From positions 248,001-312,000 of the forward strand of contig NZ_VIVK01000002.1 in assembly GCF_007828865.1 (NCBI RefSeq): DNA of 64,000 nt. Reading direction: 5' to 3'. The notes below the pieces were generated by a model that was not told where the DNA came from, made no database searches, and worked only from the letters and a program-made list of their open reading frames with translations. Source of the DNA: Kribbella amoyensis (lineage in GTDB: Bacteria > Actinomycetota > Actinomycetes > Propionibacteriales > Kribbellaceae). Shown piece after piece: positions 8,225-17,598 of the stretch. Both the position numbers and the translations under genes were made by a program. Each line of letters begins with the position of its first letter. Positions within the stretch are counted from its first letter, which is position 1.

Positions 8225-9051
8225 CCGCGACCAGAAGTTCCCGCTGGCTGATCGGTACCGGGCTCGCGCTGCTCTGCGCGGTGTGGATCTACCCGTTCCT
8301 GTGGCTGGTCTCCGGCTCGCTGAAGACCAACCCGGAGATCTTCGGCAAGGGGCTCGACCTGTTGCCCGAGGCACCGGTCTGGGAGAACTACAGCCGGGCC
8401 TGGTCCGAGGTCGGGTTCTCCTCCTACATGCTGAACACGGTGCTGATCACCTTCGGCACGGTGGCGCTGGTGATCCTGCGCAGCGCGCTCGCCGGGTACG
8501 TGCTCGGCCGGTACGACTTCGTCGGCAAGAAGGTGCTGATCGGGATCTTCCTGGTCACCTTCTTCCTGCCCGAGGGGTACACGATCATCCCGGTCACCCA
8601 GCTGACCGACATGTTCGGCCTGCTGAACTCGCATCTCGGCGTGATCCTCGGTCTCGGCGCCGGCGGTCACGCGGCGGCGACGCTGCTGTACGCCGGGTTC
8701 TTCCGGACCATCCCGAAGGACCTGGAGGAGTCGGCCCGGATGGACGGCGCCGGGCCGCTGACGATCTTCTTCCGGATCATGCTGCCGCTGGCCAAGCCGA
8801 TCACGGTGAGCGTGTTCATCCTGCAGTTCCTGGCCGCCTGGAACGCGTACCTGCTGCCGCTGGTGTTCACCCTCAGCCACCCGGACCTGCGCACGCTCGC
8901 GGTCGGCATGTCCGCGTTCGTCGGCGAGAACGACACCGACTGGGCCGGGATGGCGGCGGCCGCGGTGCTGTCGCTGGCGCCGGTGGTCGCGGTGTTCGTC
9001 GTGCTGCAGCGGCAGTTCGTCGAGAGCCTGGCCGGCGCGGTGAAGCAATGA
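8221..9051 (+). CDS. Sugar ABC transporter permease, MalG type
   Basis: A 276-residue partner permease with six helices and an EAA loop (LEESARMDGAGPLTIFFRIMLPLAKP). The ATG overlaps the previous stop (ATGA), implying translational coupling and a MalF/MalG-like heterodimer. Its own stop overlaps the start of the sulfatase gene in the same way, which ties the importer directly to the intracellular enzymes. Confidence 0.92.
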   Translation: MTATRSSRWLIGTGLALLCAVWIYPFLWLVSGSLKTNPEIFGKGLDLLPEAPVWENYSRAWSEVGFSSYMLNTVLITFGTVALVILRSALAGYVLGRYDFVGKKVLIGIFLVTFFLPEGYTIIPVTQLTDMFGLLNSHLGVILGLGAGGHAAATLLYAGFFRTIPKDLEESARMDGAGPLTIFFRIMLPLAKPITVSVFILQFLAAWNAYLLPLVFTLSHPDLRTLAVGMSAFVGENDTDWAGMAAAAVLSLAPVVAVFVVLQRQFVESLAGAVKQ

Positions 9052-10556
9052 CCCCTACGACTGGAGACGTGGTGCCCTCGAACATCCTGCTGTTGATGAC
9101 GGACCAGCACCGGCTGGACACCCTGGGCTGCTACGGCAACCAGGTGTGCCGGACGCCGAACCTGGACGCCCTCGCCGCCGGCGGCACCCGATTCACCCAC
9201 GGTTTCACCCCGACCGCCATCTGCACGCCGTCCCGGGCGACGCTCCAGACCGGGGTCCTGCCGTACCAGCACACGCTGCTGGCCAACTACGAGCGCAACG
9301 TCGGGTACCGCGAGGAGCTGGACGAGGACGAGTACCCGCCGTTCTCCCGGTACCTCGGCGCGGCCGGGTACCAGCTCGGCCATGTCGGGAAGTGGCACGT
9401 CGGCAAGGTGAAGGGGCCGCGGGACTTCGGGTACGACGGCGAGCACTACGCCGGCTGGGGCAACGCGGTCGACCACCCGGACTACCTGCAGTACCTCGCG
9501 GAGCACGGGTACCCGCCCTTCGAGGTACGCTCGCCGGTCCGCGGCACGTTCGCGAACGGGGAACCCGGCAACCTTCTCGGCGGCATCCTGGACCAGCCGG
9601 TGGAGGCGACGTTCGAGTACTTCCTGGCCGAGCGGACGATCGAGCGGCTGCGCGCGTACGCCGAGGACGGCCGGCCGTTCTACCTGACCTGCAACTGGTT
9701 CGGGCCGCACCTGCCGTACCTGCTGCCCGAGTCGTACTACCGGATGTACGACCCGGACGAGATCGAGCTGCCGGTGTCGGTCGCGGAGACGTTCGCGGAC
9801 AAGCCGAAGGTCCAGCAGCACTACTCGTCGCACTGGACCTTCGACAGCGTCGGCCCGGACCGCTGGCGCGAGCTGATCGCGGCGTACTGGGGCTACGTGA
9901 CCCTGATCGACGAGCAGATCGGCCGGGTCCTCGCAGTCGTCGACGAGCTCGGCCTGGCCGACGACACCGCGGTGTTCTTCACCGCCGACCACGGGGAGTT
10001 CACCGGGTCGCACCGGCTGCACGACAAGGGCCCGGCGATGTACGACGACATCTACCGGATCCCCTTCCTGGCCAAGGTTCCGGGGTCGCCGGCCGGTGTG
10101 GTCGAGGACGGGTTCGTGACTCTGACCGACCTCACCCCGACCTTCCTGGAACTCGCCGGGCTGGACGTCCCGGAGTACTACCAGGGCCGGTCGTTGCTGC
10201 CGCTGGTCGCGGGGGAGCGGCCGGGGGACTGGCCGGCCGAGGTGACCGCGGAGTTCCACGGGCACCACTTCCCGTACCCGCAACGGATGATCCGCACCGA
10301 CCGGTACAAGCTGGTCGTCAACCCCGCCGACCGGAACGAGCTGTACGACCTGCGGCTGGATCCGCACGAGCTGCAGAACCGGTACGAGCACCCCGAGCTG
10401 GCCGAGGTCCGCCGGGAGCTGATGGGCCGGTTGTACGCGATCCTGCGGGACCGCGGCGACAACTTCTACCACTGGATGACGTCGATGTTCGAAGTCGGCG
10501 CGAAGACCTACGACACCACGCTGAGCGCGCTGGACAAGGAGAGTTCGCACCCGTGA
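9048..10556 (+). CDS. Cytoplasmic type I sulfatase
   Basis: A 502-residue sulfatase of the alkaline-phosphatase fold. The modification motif CTPSRATLQTG is intact, with C59 the residue converted to formylglycine. Metal ligands are visible at MTDQHRLDTLG (N-terminal D) and FFTADHGEFTGSH (D, H). The C-terminal strand carries RTDRYKLVVNPADRNELYDLRLDPHELQN, typical of the family. There is no signal peptide, so it acts inside the cell on imported substrate. The ATG overlaps the permease stop and the stop overlaps the GH51 start. The dedicated activating enzyme is encoded two genes downstream. It removes a sulfate ester; the exact sugar position cannot be told from sequence. Confidence 0.92.
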   Translation: MTPTTGDVVPSNILLLMTDQHRLDTLGCYGNQVCRTPNLDALAAGGTRFTHGFTPTAICTPSRATLQTGVLPYQHTLLANYERNVGYREELDEDEYPPFSRYLGAAGYQLGHVGKWHVGKVKGPRDFGYDGEHYAGWGNAVDHPDYLQYLAEHGYPPFEVRSPVRGTFANGEPGNLLGGILDQPVEATFEYFLAERTIERLRAYAEDGRPFYLTCNWFGPHLPYLLPESYYRMYDPDEIELPVSVAETFADKPKVQQHYSSHWTFDSVGPDRWRELIAAYWGYVTLIDEQIGRVLAVVDELGLADDTAVFFTADHGEFTGSHRLHDKGPAMYDDIYRIPFLAKVPGSPAGVVEDGFVTLTDLTPTFLELAGLDVPEYYQGRSLLPLVAGERPGDWPAEVTAEFHGHHFPYPQRMIRTDRYKLVVNPADRNELYDLRLDPHELQNRYEHPELAEVRRELMGRLYAILRDRGDNFYHWMTSMFEVGAKTYDTTLSALDKESSHP

Positions 10557-12169
10557 CCGCCACCATCGACATCCGCCGGAACCACCGCAGCAGCATCGAC
10601 CCGATGATCTACGGGCACTTCCTGGAGTCCGCCTTCTTCGGCAACATCGACGGCGGCGTCTTCGACGAGGGGTCCGCCCTGTCCTTCGACGATCCCGGCG
10701 CGCGCAACGGGCTGCGCCGCGACGTCGCCAAGCTCTGCCGCGAACTCGGGCTGCCGATCGTCCGCTGGCCGGGCGGCAACTTCACCTCGCCGTACCACTG
10801 GGAGGACGGCGTCGGTCCGCGGGAGCGCCGCCCGCGCCGGCTCGAGCTGGCCTGGGGCGAGGAGGAGAGCAACCACTTCGGCACCGACGAGTTCCTCGCC
10901 TGGTGCGCCGAGGTCGGCACCGAGCCGTACCTCGCGCACAGCTGCCGGGACGTGGACGAGGCGGTGCGCTGGGTCGAGTACACGAACTACGGCGGCGACA
11001 CCGAGTACACCCGGCAGCGCGCCGCCAACGGGCACCCCGACCCGTACGGGGTGAAGTACTGGGGCCTGGGCAACGAGGTGTACGGGCGCTGGCAGATGGG
11101 CTATCGCAGCGCCGCCGCGTACGCCGCCGACGCGACCGAGCACGCGCGGTTCATGCGGTCCGTGGACCCGTCGCTGAAGTTCATCGGGGTCGGGCTGACC
11201 GACGACCGGCAGGGCTGGACCGAGGAGGTGCTGAAGGCGGTCGGCGACCAGCTGGAGTACTTGTCGTTCCACCTCTACGGCGCGACCACGCAGTCCGTGG
11301 ACGGCGACGCGGAGTACGAGGCGATCGTTGCGCAGTCGCTGTACTTCGAGCAGGAAATCGCCCAGTACTCCGCATACGTGGCGGAGCTGGCCGCGAAGCA
11401 CGGGGTCAAGCGGCCGCTCGGCCTGGCCCTGGACGAGTGGAACATCCGGCACGTCGAACCGAACAGCTGGCCGGCTCCCGAGGCGTCCAACGACGGCGGC
11501 ACGATCGAGCGGGACGTGGACGGCCTCCCGACCGACAAGTGTCACCGGGTGAACCGGTGGGACCCGCGGACCCTCGCGGACGCGCTGTTCTACGCCGGGG
11601 TGTTCCACGCGATGCACCGGGCGAGTGGGAACGACGTCCCGGTCACCATGGCGAACACGGTGAACCTGCTGAACGCCAACGGTGTCGTGGTCGCCCGTCC
11701 GGATGGAGCGGTGCGGGCGGTGACGTACCACGTGTGGGACCTGTACCAGAACCACCTCGGCCCGGTGGCGTTGACCGCGGACGTACGGTCCTCGGCGCGG
11801 CTGGCCTCGGTACGCCAGGGCGACGACCGGGACCACCAGGGCGGCTTCCAGGTACGCAATGCGACTGTGCCCGACCTGGACGTGTCCGCGACGCAGACCG
11901 AGGACGGCAAGTCCCTGCGGCTCGCGGTGATCAACCGGCACCGTACGGACGCGGTTCGTGCGGAGCTGTCCCTCGACGGGCGTGCGGAAGCCCTGCCGAC
12001 GCGGGCCGCGGTCCGGGATCTCGGCGCCGACGTGGACGACGTGCTCGCCTCGAACAGCCTCAGTGCCCCGGACCGGGTGGCGCTGCGGGATCGTGGTGTG
12101 GTCGAGTTGGCGGAGGCGGCGTACGAGTTCCCGCCGCACAGCATCACGTTGTTGTCGTTCGACCTGTAG
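10553..12169 (+). CDS. GH51 alpha-L-arabinofuranosidase, intracellular
   Basis: A 538-residue glycoside hydrolase of family 51 type: a TIM barrel followed by a beta-sandwich. The acid/base is E175 in GLGNEVYGRW and the nucleophile E295 in LALDEWN. The entry sequence MIYGHFLESAFFGNIDGGVFD is also typical. It should release terminal alpha-L-arabinofuranose from oligosaccharides in the cytosol, since no signal peptide is present. The GTG start overlaps the sulfatase stop by 4 bases, so the two enzymes are probably made together and act in sequence on one substrate. The sugar specificity within GH51 is not certain. Confidence 0.9.
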   Translation: MTATIDIRRNHRSSIDPMIYGHFLESAFFGNIDGGVFDEGSALSFDDPGARNGLRRDVAKLCRELGLPIVRWPGGNFTSPYHWEDGVGPRERRPRRLELAWGEEESNHFGTDEFLAWCAEVGTEPYLAHSCRDVDEAVRWVEYTNYGGDTEYTRQRAANGHPDPYGVKYWGLGNEVYGRWQMGYRSAAAYAADATEHARFMRSVDPSLKFIGVGLTDDRQGWTEEVLKAVGDQLEYLSFHLYGATTQSVDGDAEYEAIVAQSLYFEQEIAQYSAYVAELAAKHGVKRPLGLALDEWNIRHVEPNSWPAPEASNDGGTIERDVDGLPTDKCHRVNRWDPRTLADALFYAGVFHAMHRASGNDVPVTMANTVNLLNANGVVVARPDGAVRAVTYHVWDLYQNHLGPVALTADVRSSARLASVRQGDDRDHQGGFQVRNATVPDLDVSATQTEDGKSLRLAVINRHRTDAVRAELSLDGRAEALPTRAAVRDLGADVDDVLASNSLSAPDRVALRDRGVVELAEAAYEFPPHSITLLSFDL

Positions 12170-12180
12170 GAGGTTCGTCC

Positions 12181-13104
12181 ATGGAGGGCTGCTGCGCTCC
12201 CGCACGCGCCGGCGCCGGGACCACCCCGGAGCCGGTGACCATCGCCGCCTCGACGGGTGGCGTCGAGATCCCGCGGGTACGGATCGAGGCCGGCACCTTC
12301 CGGATGGGCACGGACGACGCGGACGGGTTCCCGGCCGACGGGGAGGGACCCGTCCGCGAGATCAGCCTCGACGCCTTCGAGCTCGGGGTCACCTCGGTCA
12401 CCAACGCGCAGTACGCCGCGTTCGTCGAGGACACGCAGTACGTGACAGAGGCGGAGCGGTTCGGCTGGAGCTTCGTCTTCGCCGGCTTCCTGCCCGCCGC
12501 GATCCGCAAGGTCAGCCAACGACCCGAGTCGACGCCGTGGTGGTGCGGTGTCGAGGGCGCGCTGTGGAACCACCCGGAGGGTCCGCAGTCCGACCTGAGC
12601 GGGCGGGAGGACCACCCGGTCGTGCACGTCTCGTGGGCGGACGCGGTGGCCTTCTGTACCTGGGCCGGTGGCCGCCTCCCGACCGAGGCCGAGTGGGAGC
12701 GAGCGGCCCGCGGCGGACTCGACCAGGCCCGCTTCCCGTGGGGCGACGAGCTCACCCCGGACGGCGACCACCGGTGCAACATCTGGCAGGGCACGTTCCC
12801 CACCAAGAACACGCTCGACGACGGCCACCGCGGGACGGCGCCGGTCCGCACGTACCCGCCGAACGCCTTCGGCCTGTACGAGGTGGTCGGCAACGTGTGG
12901 GAGTGGACCGCGGACTGGTGGTCCACCGACCACACCGGCCCCCGGCACAACCCGACCGGTCCCCGCCGCGGCGAGAACCGGGTGATGCGCGGCGGCTCGT
13001 ACCTGTGCCACCACTCGTACTGCAACCGCTACCGGGTGGCCGCACGCTCCAGCAACGAACCGACCAGCAGCTCGGGGAACCAGGGCTTCCGGATCGCCTG
13101 GTAG
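12181..13104 (+). CDS. Formylglycine-generating enzyme (sulfatase-modifying factor)
   Basis: A 307-residue SUMF1-family oxygenase that converts the sulfatase Cys in CxPSR to C-alpha-formylglycine. The copper-binding active-site cysteines are present as C276 and C281 in GGSYLCHHSYCNRYRVAARSS, the same arrangement as in the Streptomyces coelicolor enzyme. The family features MGTDD.., VVHVSWADAVAFC, GRLPTEAEWERAARGG and NVWEWTADW follow in order. It has no signal peptide, so it acts in the cytosol on the new sulfatase. An extra CC pair lies near the N-terminus (EGCCAP). AGGAGG lies 8 bases before the ATG. It is the last gene of the operon. Confidence 0.93.
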   Translation: MEGCCAPARAGAGTTPEPVTIAASTGGVEIPRVRIEAGTFRMGTDDADGFPADGEGPVREISLDAFELGVTSVTNAQYAAFVEDTQYVTEAERFGWSFVFAGFLPAAIRKVSQRPESTPWWCGVEGALWNHPEGPQSDLSGREDHPVVHVSWADAVAFCTWAGGRLPTEAEWERAARGGLDQARFPWGDELTPDGDHRCNIWQGTFPTKNTLDDGHRGTAPVRTYPPNAFGLYEVVGNVWEWTADWWSTDHTGPRHNPTGPRRGENRVMRGGSYLCHHSYCNRYRVAARSSNEPTSSSGNQGFRIAW

Positions 13105-13117
13105 ACGACCTGGTAGG

Positions 13118-13903
13118 TCAGCTGTCGGCGAGGCGGGCCAGGACCTCGTCGTGCAGCCGGCCGTTGGTGGCGACCGCGTTCGGGCCGTTCGGGCCCGGCT
13201 CACCGTCGACCGAGGTGAAGCGGCCGCCGGCCTCCTCGACGATGACGGCCAGCGCGGCCATGTCGTACAGGTTGAGCTCGGGCTCGGCGGCGATGTCGAC
13301 GGCGCCCTCGGCGACCAGCATGTACGACCAGAAGTCGCCGTACGCCCTGGTCCGCCAGCAGGCGTCCATCAGGCCGGCCCACTGGTCCTTCTTGCCGAGC
13401 TTCTCCCAGCCGGTCAGCGAGGAGTACGACAGGGACGCGTCGTCCAGCTTCGCGACGTCGCTGACCCGGCACGGCTGGGCCGACATCAACGCGCGGCCGG
13501 TCCACGCGCCGTCGCCGTACGACGCCCACCAGCGGCGGCCGAGGGCAGGTGCGCTGACGACGCCGACGACGACCTGGTCCTCGATCATCAGGCTGATCAG
13601 CGTCGCCCAGACCGGGACGCCGCGGATGTAGTTCTTGGTGCCGTCGATCGGGTCGACCACCCAGCGGCGCGCGCTCCAGCCGGTGGTGCCCTCCTCCTCG
13701 CCGACGAACGCGTCCCGCGGCCGGGCCCGGGACAGCGTCCGGCGCATCACGTCCTCGACCTTCTTGTCGGACTCGCTCACCGGCGTCATGTCCGGCTTGG
13801 TCGCCACATGCAGGTCCTGCGCCTTGTACCGGTCCATCGCGATGGAGTCCGCGTCGTCGGCCAGGATGTGCGCGAGCCGGAGGTCGTCGGTGTGCGAAGG
13901 CAT
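13118..13903 (-). CDS. hisN: Histidinol-phosphatase, inositol monophosphatase family
   Basis: A 261-residue Mg-dependent phosphatase. The metal motifs are GEEEG (about residues 67-71) and DPIDGTKN (D84-N91); the third site is LNLYDMAAL near the C-terminus. This is the HisN subgroup that replaces other histidinol-phosphate phosphatases in actinobacteria (penultimate step of histidine synthesis). The nearby rsgA-aroA arrangement is a frequent actinobacterial context for hisN. The promoter -10 TAGCCT lies 6 bases before the ATG, so the transcript is probably leaderless. It converges on the sulfatase operon. Confidence 0.88.
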   Translation of the reverse strand: MPSHTDDLRLAHILADDADSIAMDRYKAQDLHVATKPDMTPVSESDKKVEDVMRRTLSRARPRDAFVGEEEGTTGWSARRWVVDPIDGTKNYIRGVPVWATLISLMIEDQVVVGVVSAPALGRRWWASYGDGAWTGRALMSAQPCRVSDVAKLDDASLSYSSLTGWEKLGKKDQWAGLMDACWRTRAYGDFWSYMLVAEGAVDIAAEPELNLYDMAALAVIVEEAGGRFTSVDGEPGPNGPNAVATNGRLHDEVLARLADS

Positions 13904-14070
13904 GCCGGAAGGCTACCCGCGCAAAGGGTGCCGCGTCCGCCCGGTCCACCCAAGTCGCGCCGCGCCGGCCAAGGTTGCGGGTCGGTTGCGGCTCGAATTG
14001 AACCATCCGTGGTGATTGAACGTGCAGTTAGTGTCAGGCAGTACCCCACAGACGGGCTGCAGGAGGCGTG

Positions 14071-14565
14071 ATGTTCGAGCGGTTCGGTGATCTTCCCCTT
14101 CACGTGCTGGTGATCCACGCCGCGGTGGTGCTGCTGCCGGTGGCGGCGCTCACCGCGATCGTGTTCGCGCTCGTCCCGAAGTGGCGCTGGCTGCTGCGCT
14201 GGCCGGTCCTGCTGCTCGGGCTGGGCGCGCTGGTGGTGGGCTTCGTGGCGCGGCAGAGCGGCAAGGCCTTCGTTGCCGCGATCCCGGAACTCCAGCAGCT
14301 CGTCGCCGAGCACCAGAAGCGCGGCAACCTGCTGTTCTGGTTCGTGCTCGCGTTCGCCGTCCTGGTCGTGGTGGCCGTCTTCGTCCTCAGCGGACCGTCC
14401 GCGCTCGCGACCGGCCAAGGCGCCCGGGCGGCCCGGAGCAAGCCGCTCGAGTGGGTGGTCAGCGCCGCGGTCGTCGTGATCGGCGTGCTGGTGGTCTACC
14501 AGACCATCCGTACCGGCGACTCCGGCGCGAAGGCGGTCTGGGACGGCCGGCTGCCACCCAACTAG
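14071..14565 (+). CDS. DUF2231 family membrane protein
   Basis: A 164-residue protein with four predicted membrane helices. The opening LPLHVLVIHAAVVLLPVAAL matches the DUF2231 signature, which includes a conserved histidine pair. ATG 14071 is preferred to the GTG one codon upstream because GGAGG is then 4 bases away rather than one. The stop overlaps the convergent rsgA stop by 4 bases. Function is unknown; some family members are linked to haem or cytochrome-like redox proteins, but nothing here supports that. Confidence 0.75.
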   Translation: MFERFGDLPLHVLVIHAAVVLLPVAALTAIVFALVPKWRWLLRWPVLLLGLGALVVGFVARQSGKAFVAAIPELQQLVAEHQKRGNLLFWFVLAFAVLVVVAVFVLSGPSALATGQGARAARSKPLEWVVSAAVVVIGVLVVYQTIRTGDSGAKAVWDGRLPPN

Positions 14566-15578
14566 GCCTGCTCGGGCGACCAGTTCTGCTCGGCGCGGCC
14601 CTCGCGGCTGGCCAGCAGCCGGCGGAACGAGGCGACCCGCTCCGCCTCCACCCGGCCGGACTCGACCGCGTCGTCGAGCGCGCAGTCCGGTTCCGTCTCG
14701 GCGTGCGTGCAGCCGCGCGGGCAGTCGATCACCTCGGCGGCCAGGTCGGGGAACGCGTTGATCAGCTGGTCCGGCTGCACGTGCGCGAGCCCGAACGACC
14801 GGATCCCCGGGGTGTCGACGATCCATCCGCCGTCAGGCATCCGAAGGACCAGGGCGCTGGTCGACGTGTGCCGGCCGCGTCCGGTGACATCGTTGACGAC
14901 CCCGATCGCGCGGTCGGCGCCGGGGACGAGCGCGTTCACCAACGTGGACTTGCCGACGCCGGAGTGACCGACCAGCACGCTCGTCCGATCCTGCAACTGC
15001 TCCCGCAGCGCGCTCAGGTCCCCGCCTTGGTGGGTCGCGACCGACTCCACGCCCAACGGCCGGTACGTCGACAGCAGCGGCTCCGGGTCGGCCAGATCGG
15101 TCTTGGTCAGACAGAGCAACGGCCGCATCCCCGCGTCGTACGCCGCGACCAGGAACCGGTCGATCAGCCGGGTCCGCGGCTCCGGGTTGGCCACTGCGAC
15201 CACGATGACGAGCTGCTCCGCGTTCGCCACCAACGGGCGCTCGACCGGGTCGTCGTCGTCGGCCGAGCGGCGCAGCAATGTCTCCCGGGGCAGCACCTCG
15301 ACGATCCGCGCGAGCGTGCCCTCGTCCCCGCTGGCGTCGCCGTCCAGCTTGACCAGGTCGCCGACGATGACGCCCTTGCGCCCGAGCTGCCGAGCCTTCA
15401 TCGCGGTGACCAGCCGGCCGTCCTCGGCGTCGTCGTCCACCCAGGTGGTGTACCGGCCGCGGTCCCGGGTGATCACGAACCCGGTCACCGCGTCGTCGTA
15501 CGACGGCCGGTCCTTGGTCCGCGGCCGGGTCCGGCGCTTCGGGCGCTCGTACTTGGCGTCCTCGTCGTACCGCGACAT
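14562..15578 (-). CDS. rsgA: Ribosome small subunit-dependent GTPase A
   Basis: A 338-residue circularly permuted GTPase: an N-terminal OB-fold (about residues 30-95), a G domain with motif order G4 (TKTDL), G1 (GHSGVGKST), G3 (DTPG), and a C-terminal zinc knuckle CPRGCTHAETEPDC. It checks late 30S maturation. A basic N-terminal extension (RPKRRTRPRTKDRPS) is usual in actinobacteria. The ATG overlaps the aroA stop (ATGA), making an aroA-rsgA operon. Confidence 0.95.
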   Translation of the reverse strand: MSRYDEDAKYERPKRRTRPRTKDRPSYDDAVTGFVITRDRGRYTTWVDDDAEDGRLVTAMKARQLGRKGVIVGDLVKLDGDASGDEGTLARIVEVLPRETLLRRSADDDDPVERPLVANAEQLVIVVAVANPEPRTRLIDRFLVAAYDAGMRPLLCLTKTDLADPEPLLSTYRPLGVESVATHQGGDLSALREQLQDRTSVLVGHSGVGKSTLVNALVPGADRAIGVVNDVTGRGRHTSTSALVLRMPDGGWIVDTPGIRSFGLAHVQPDQLINAFPDLAAEVIDCPRGCTHAETEPDCALDDAVESGRVEAERVASFRRLLASREGRAEQNWSPEQA

Positions 15579-16849
15579 CAGCCGACCAGGCCGGTCCACA
15601 GCTCGGGGAACTCCGGCAGGGTCTTCGCGGTGGTGCCGATGTTCTCGATCGCGACCCCGTCGACGGCGAGCCCGACGACCGCGGCGGCGTGCGCCATCCG
15701 GTGGTCGTGGTACGTGCCGAACAGCCCACCGTGCAAGGGCTTCGGCCGGATCTCCAGGCCGTCCGGGGTCTGGTTCACGTCTCCGCCGAGCGCGGTCAAC
15801 TCCTGCTCCAGCGCGGCCAGCCGGTCGGTCTCGTGGTTGCGCAGATGGGCGATGCCACGCAGGTACGACGGGCCGTCGGCGAGCACTGCGATCGCGGTGA
15901 TCACCGGGGTCAGCTCGCCCACCTCGCTCAGGTCCAGGTCGACCGCGGCGATCCGGCCCTTGCCGCGAACGGTCAGCCCGTCGTCGGTGAGCGTCACGTC
16001 CGCGCCGAACCGGGTGAAGATCTCGGGCAGTTGCCCACCCGGCTGGGTCGTTGCCGTCGGCCACCCGGTCACCGTGACCTCGCCACCGGTGACGACCGCC
16101 GCGGCCAGGAACGGTGCCGCGTTGGACAGATCCGGCTCGATCGCGGTGTCCCGGGCCTGAATGGGGCCAGGAGCAACGACCCACCGGTTCGGCTCGCTGT
16201 CGTCGACGTGGACGCCGCGTTCGCGCAGCATCGCGACCGACATGTCCAGGTGCGGCTGGGACGGGACCGGCTTGCCGTCGTGCCGCAGGTCCACGCCCTC
16301 GTCGTACCGGGCGCCGGCCAGCAGCAACGCGGAGACGAACTGGCTCGACCCGGACGCGTCCAGGGTGACCTTGCCACCACGGACCGAGCCCGCGCCGTTC
16401 ACGGAGTACGGCATCCGGCCGGTGCCCTGGTCGTCGATGTCGACGCCGAGGGTGCGCAACGCGCCGAGGATGACGTCCATCGGCCGCTCCCGCGCGTACG
16501 GGTCGCCGTCGAACGCGACCACGCCGTCGGCCAGCGCGGCGACCGGCGGGACGAACCGCATCACGGTGCCGGCCAGTCCGCAGTCGACGGCGGCCGGGCC
16601 CTTGAGCGAACCAGGGGTGACCGTCACCAGGCCGTCCCGCTCGGTGATGCCGACGCCGAGCGAGACGAGCGCGGACCGCATCAGCGCGGTGTCCCGGGCG
16701 GCCAGCAGGCCGGACAGCGTGGATGGACCGTCGGCGATGGCGGCCAGGATCAGCGCGCGGTTGCTGATCGACTTGGACCCGGGCACGGTGACCCGCCCGG
16801 TGACGGCACCCTCCGGACGCGGTGCCGGCCAGCCCTCTGACGTCCCCAT
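15578..16849 (-). CDS. aroA: 3-phosphoshikimate 1-carboxyvinyltransferase (EPSP synthase)
   Basis: A 423-residue enzyme of the shikimate pathway that joins shikimate-3-phosphate and phosphoenolpyruvate. The substrate-binding [15 protein letters not shown] lies near residue 23, [15 protein letters not shown] near 95, and [12 protein letters not shown] near 118. LAGTVMRF corresponds to the LGNAGTAMRPL region of other EPSP synthases and is of the divergent actinobacterial type. The gene is first in the operon with rsgA; GAG-rich sequence precedes the ATG. Confidence 0.95.
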   Translation of the reverse strand: MGTSEGWPAPRPEGAVTGRVTVPGSKSISNRALILAAIADGPSTLSGLLAARDTALMRSALVSLGVGITERDGLVTVTPGSLKGPAAVDCGLAGTVMRFVPPVAALADGVVAFDGDPYARERPMDVILGALRTLGVDIDDQGTGRMPYSVNGAGSVRGGKVTLDASGSSQFVSALLLAGARYDEGVDLRHDGKPVPSQPHLDMSVAMLRERGVHVDDSEPNRWVVAPGPIQARDTAIEPDLSNAAPFLAAAVVTGGEVTVTGWPTATTQPGGQLPEIFTRFGADVTLTDDGLTVRGKGRIAAVDLDLSEVGELTPVITAIAVLADGPSYLRGIAHLRNHETDRLAALEQELTALGGDVNQTPDGLEIRPKPLHGGLFGTYHDHRMAHAAAVVGLAVDGVAIENIGTTAKTLPEFPELWTGLVG

Positions 16850-16905
16850 CTCACTCCCTCAGCTCGGACGATCTCAGCCTGAGCCTATCGGGCAGGGACG
16901 CAGCG

Positions 16906-17496
16906 TCAGCCGATCGGGAGTTCGGCCCGGGCCGCGCGCGCCGCCAGCTTGGCCTCGCGGCGGGCCGTCTTGGTGAACTGCTTGGCCTCGCGCTTGGCCA
17001 GCTTGGTGGTGCGCTTGGCCTCCCGCTTCGCGGCCCGGGCACCGTGCTGGGCACGCCAGGCCAGGCCCGGCTGCCCCTCGGTGTCGACCGCGGCCAGCAG
17101 CAGCCCGCCGAACAGGCCCAGGTTCTTCATGAACTGGACCTTGTGCATCGCCCGCGCTTCCTTGTCCTTCTCCTGCCAGAACGGGTGCCCGGCGGCGGTG
17201 GTCGGGACCAGCGTCGCGGCGAGCACGAGCGCGCCGAGGCGGCGGCCCTTGCCGGACGCCAGCGCGACCCCACCGAGGACCTGGGCGGCGCCGTTCAGCC
17301 GGACCAGGTTCGCCGTGGTCTCCGGGATCCGGTCGCCGACCTGGGGCGGCGCGACCCGCTTCGCCAGCGGCACCAGCCGGTCCGCGACAGGCTGCGCCTT
17401 CGGCACCAGCGGCTCCGGGTTCCGGATCGCGTTGGCGCCCTGAACGATGAAAATGGTGGACAGCAGCGGCCTGGCCAGTGCGCGCACGACAGTCAT
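16906..17496 (-). CDS. DoxX family membrane protein with a charged C-terminal tail
   Basis: A 196-residue protein. Residues 1-150 form the DoxX four-helix unit (ALARPLLSTIFIVQGANAIRNPEPLVPKA, RLNGAAQVLGGVALASG, FMKNLGLFGGLLLAAVD). Residues 155-196 are a strongly basic, Lys/Arg/Ala-rich repeat (AKREAKRTTKLAKREAKQFTK) likely to be helical and cytosolic. The ATG has AAGGAG 3 bases upstream. DoxX proteins are associated with membrane redox partners, but the tail is unusual and the role of this one is unknown. Confidence 0.82.
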   Translation of the reverse strand: MTVVRALARPLLSTIFIVQGANAIRNPEPLVPKAQPVADRLVPLAKRVAPPQVGDRIPETTANLVRLNGAAQVLGGVALASGKGRRLGALVLAATLVPTTAAGHPFWQEKDKEARAMHKVQFMKNLGLFGGLLLAAVDTEGQPGLAWRAQHGARAAKREAKRTTKLAKREAKQFTKTARREAKLAARAARAELPIG

Positions 17497-17598
17497 GGCT
17501 CCTTCATACCTCGTTCGGCAAACCCACGGGGGCACCGTGTGCCCGTGTGTCTTGTACCCACCGCCCAACCCGGCAGTCACTCCGGGTGAGTGGACGGC

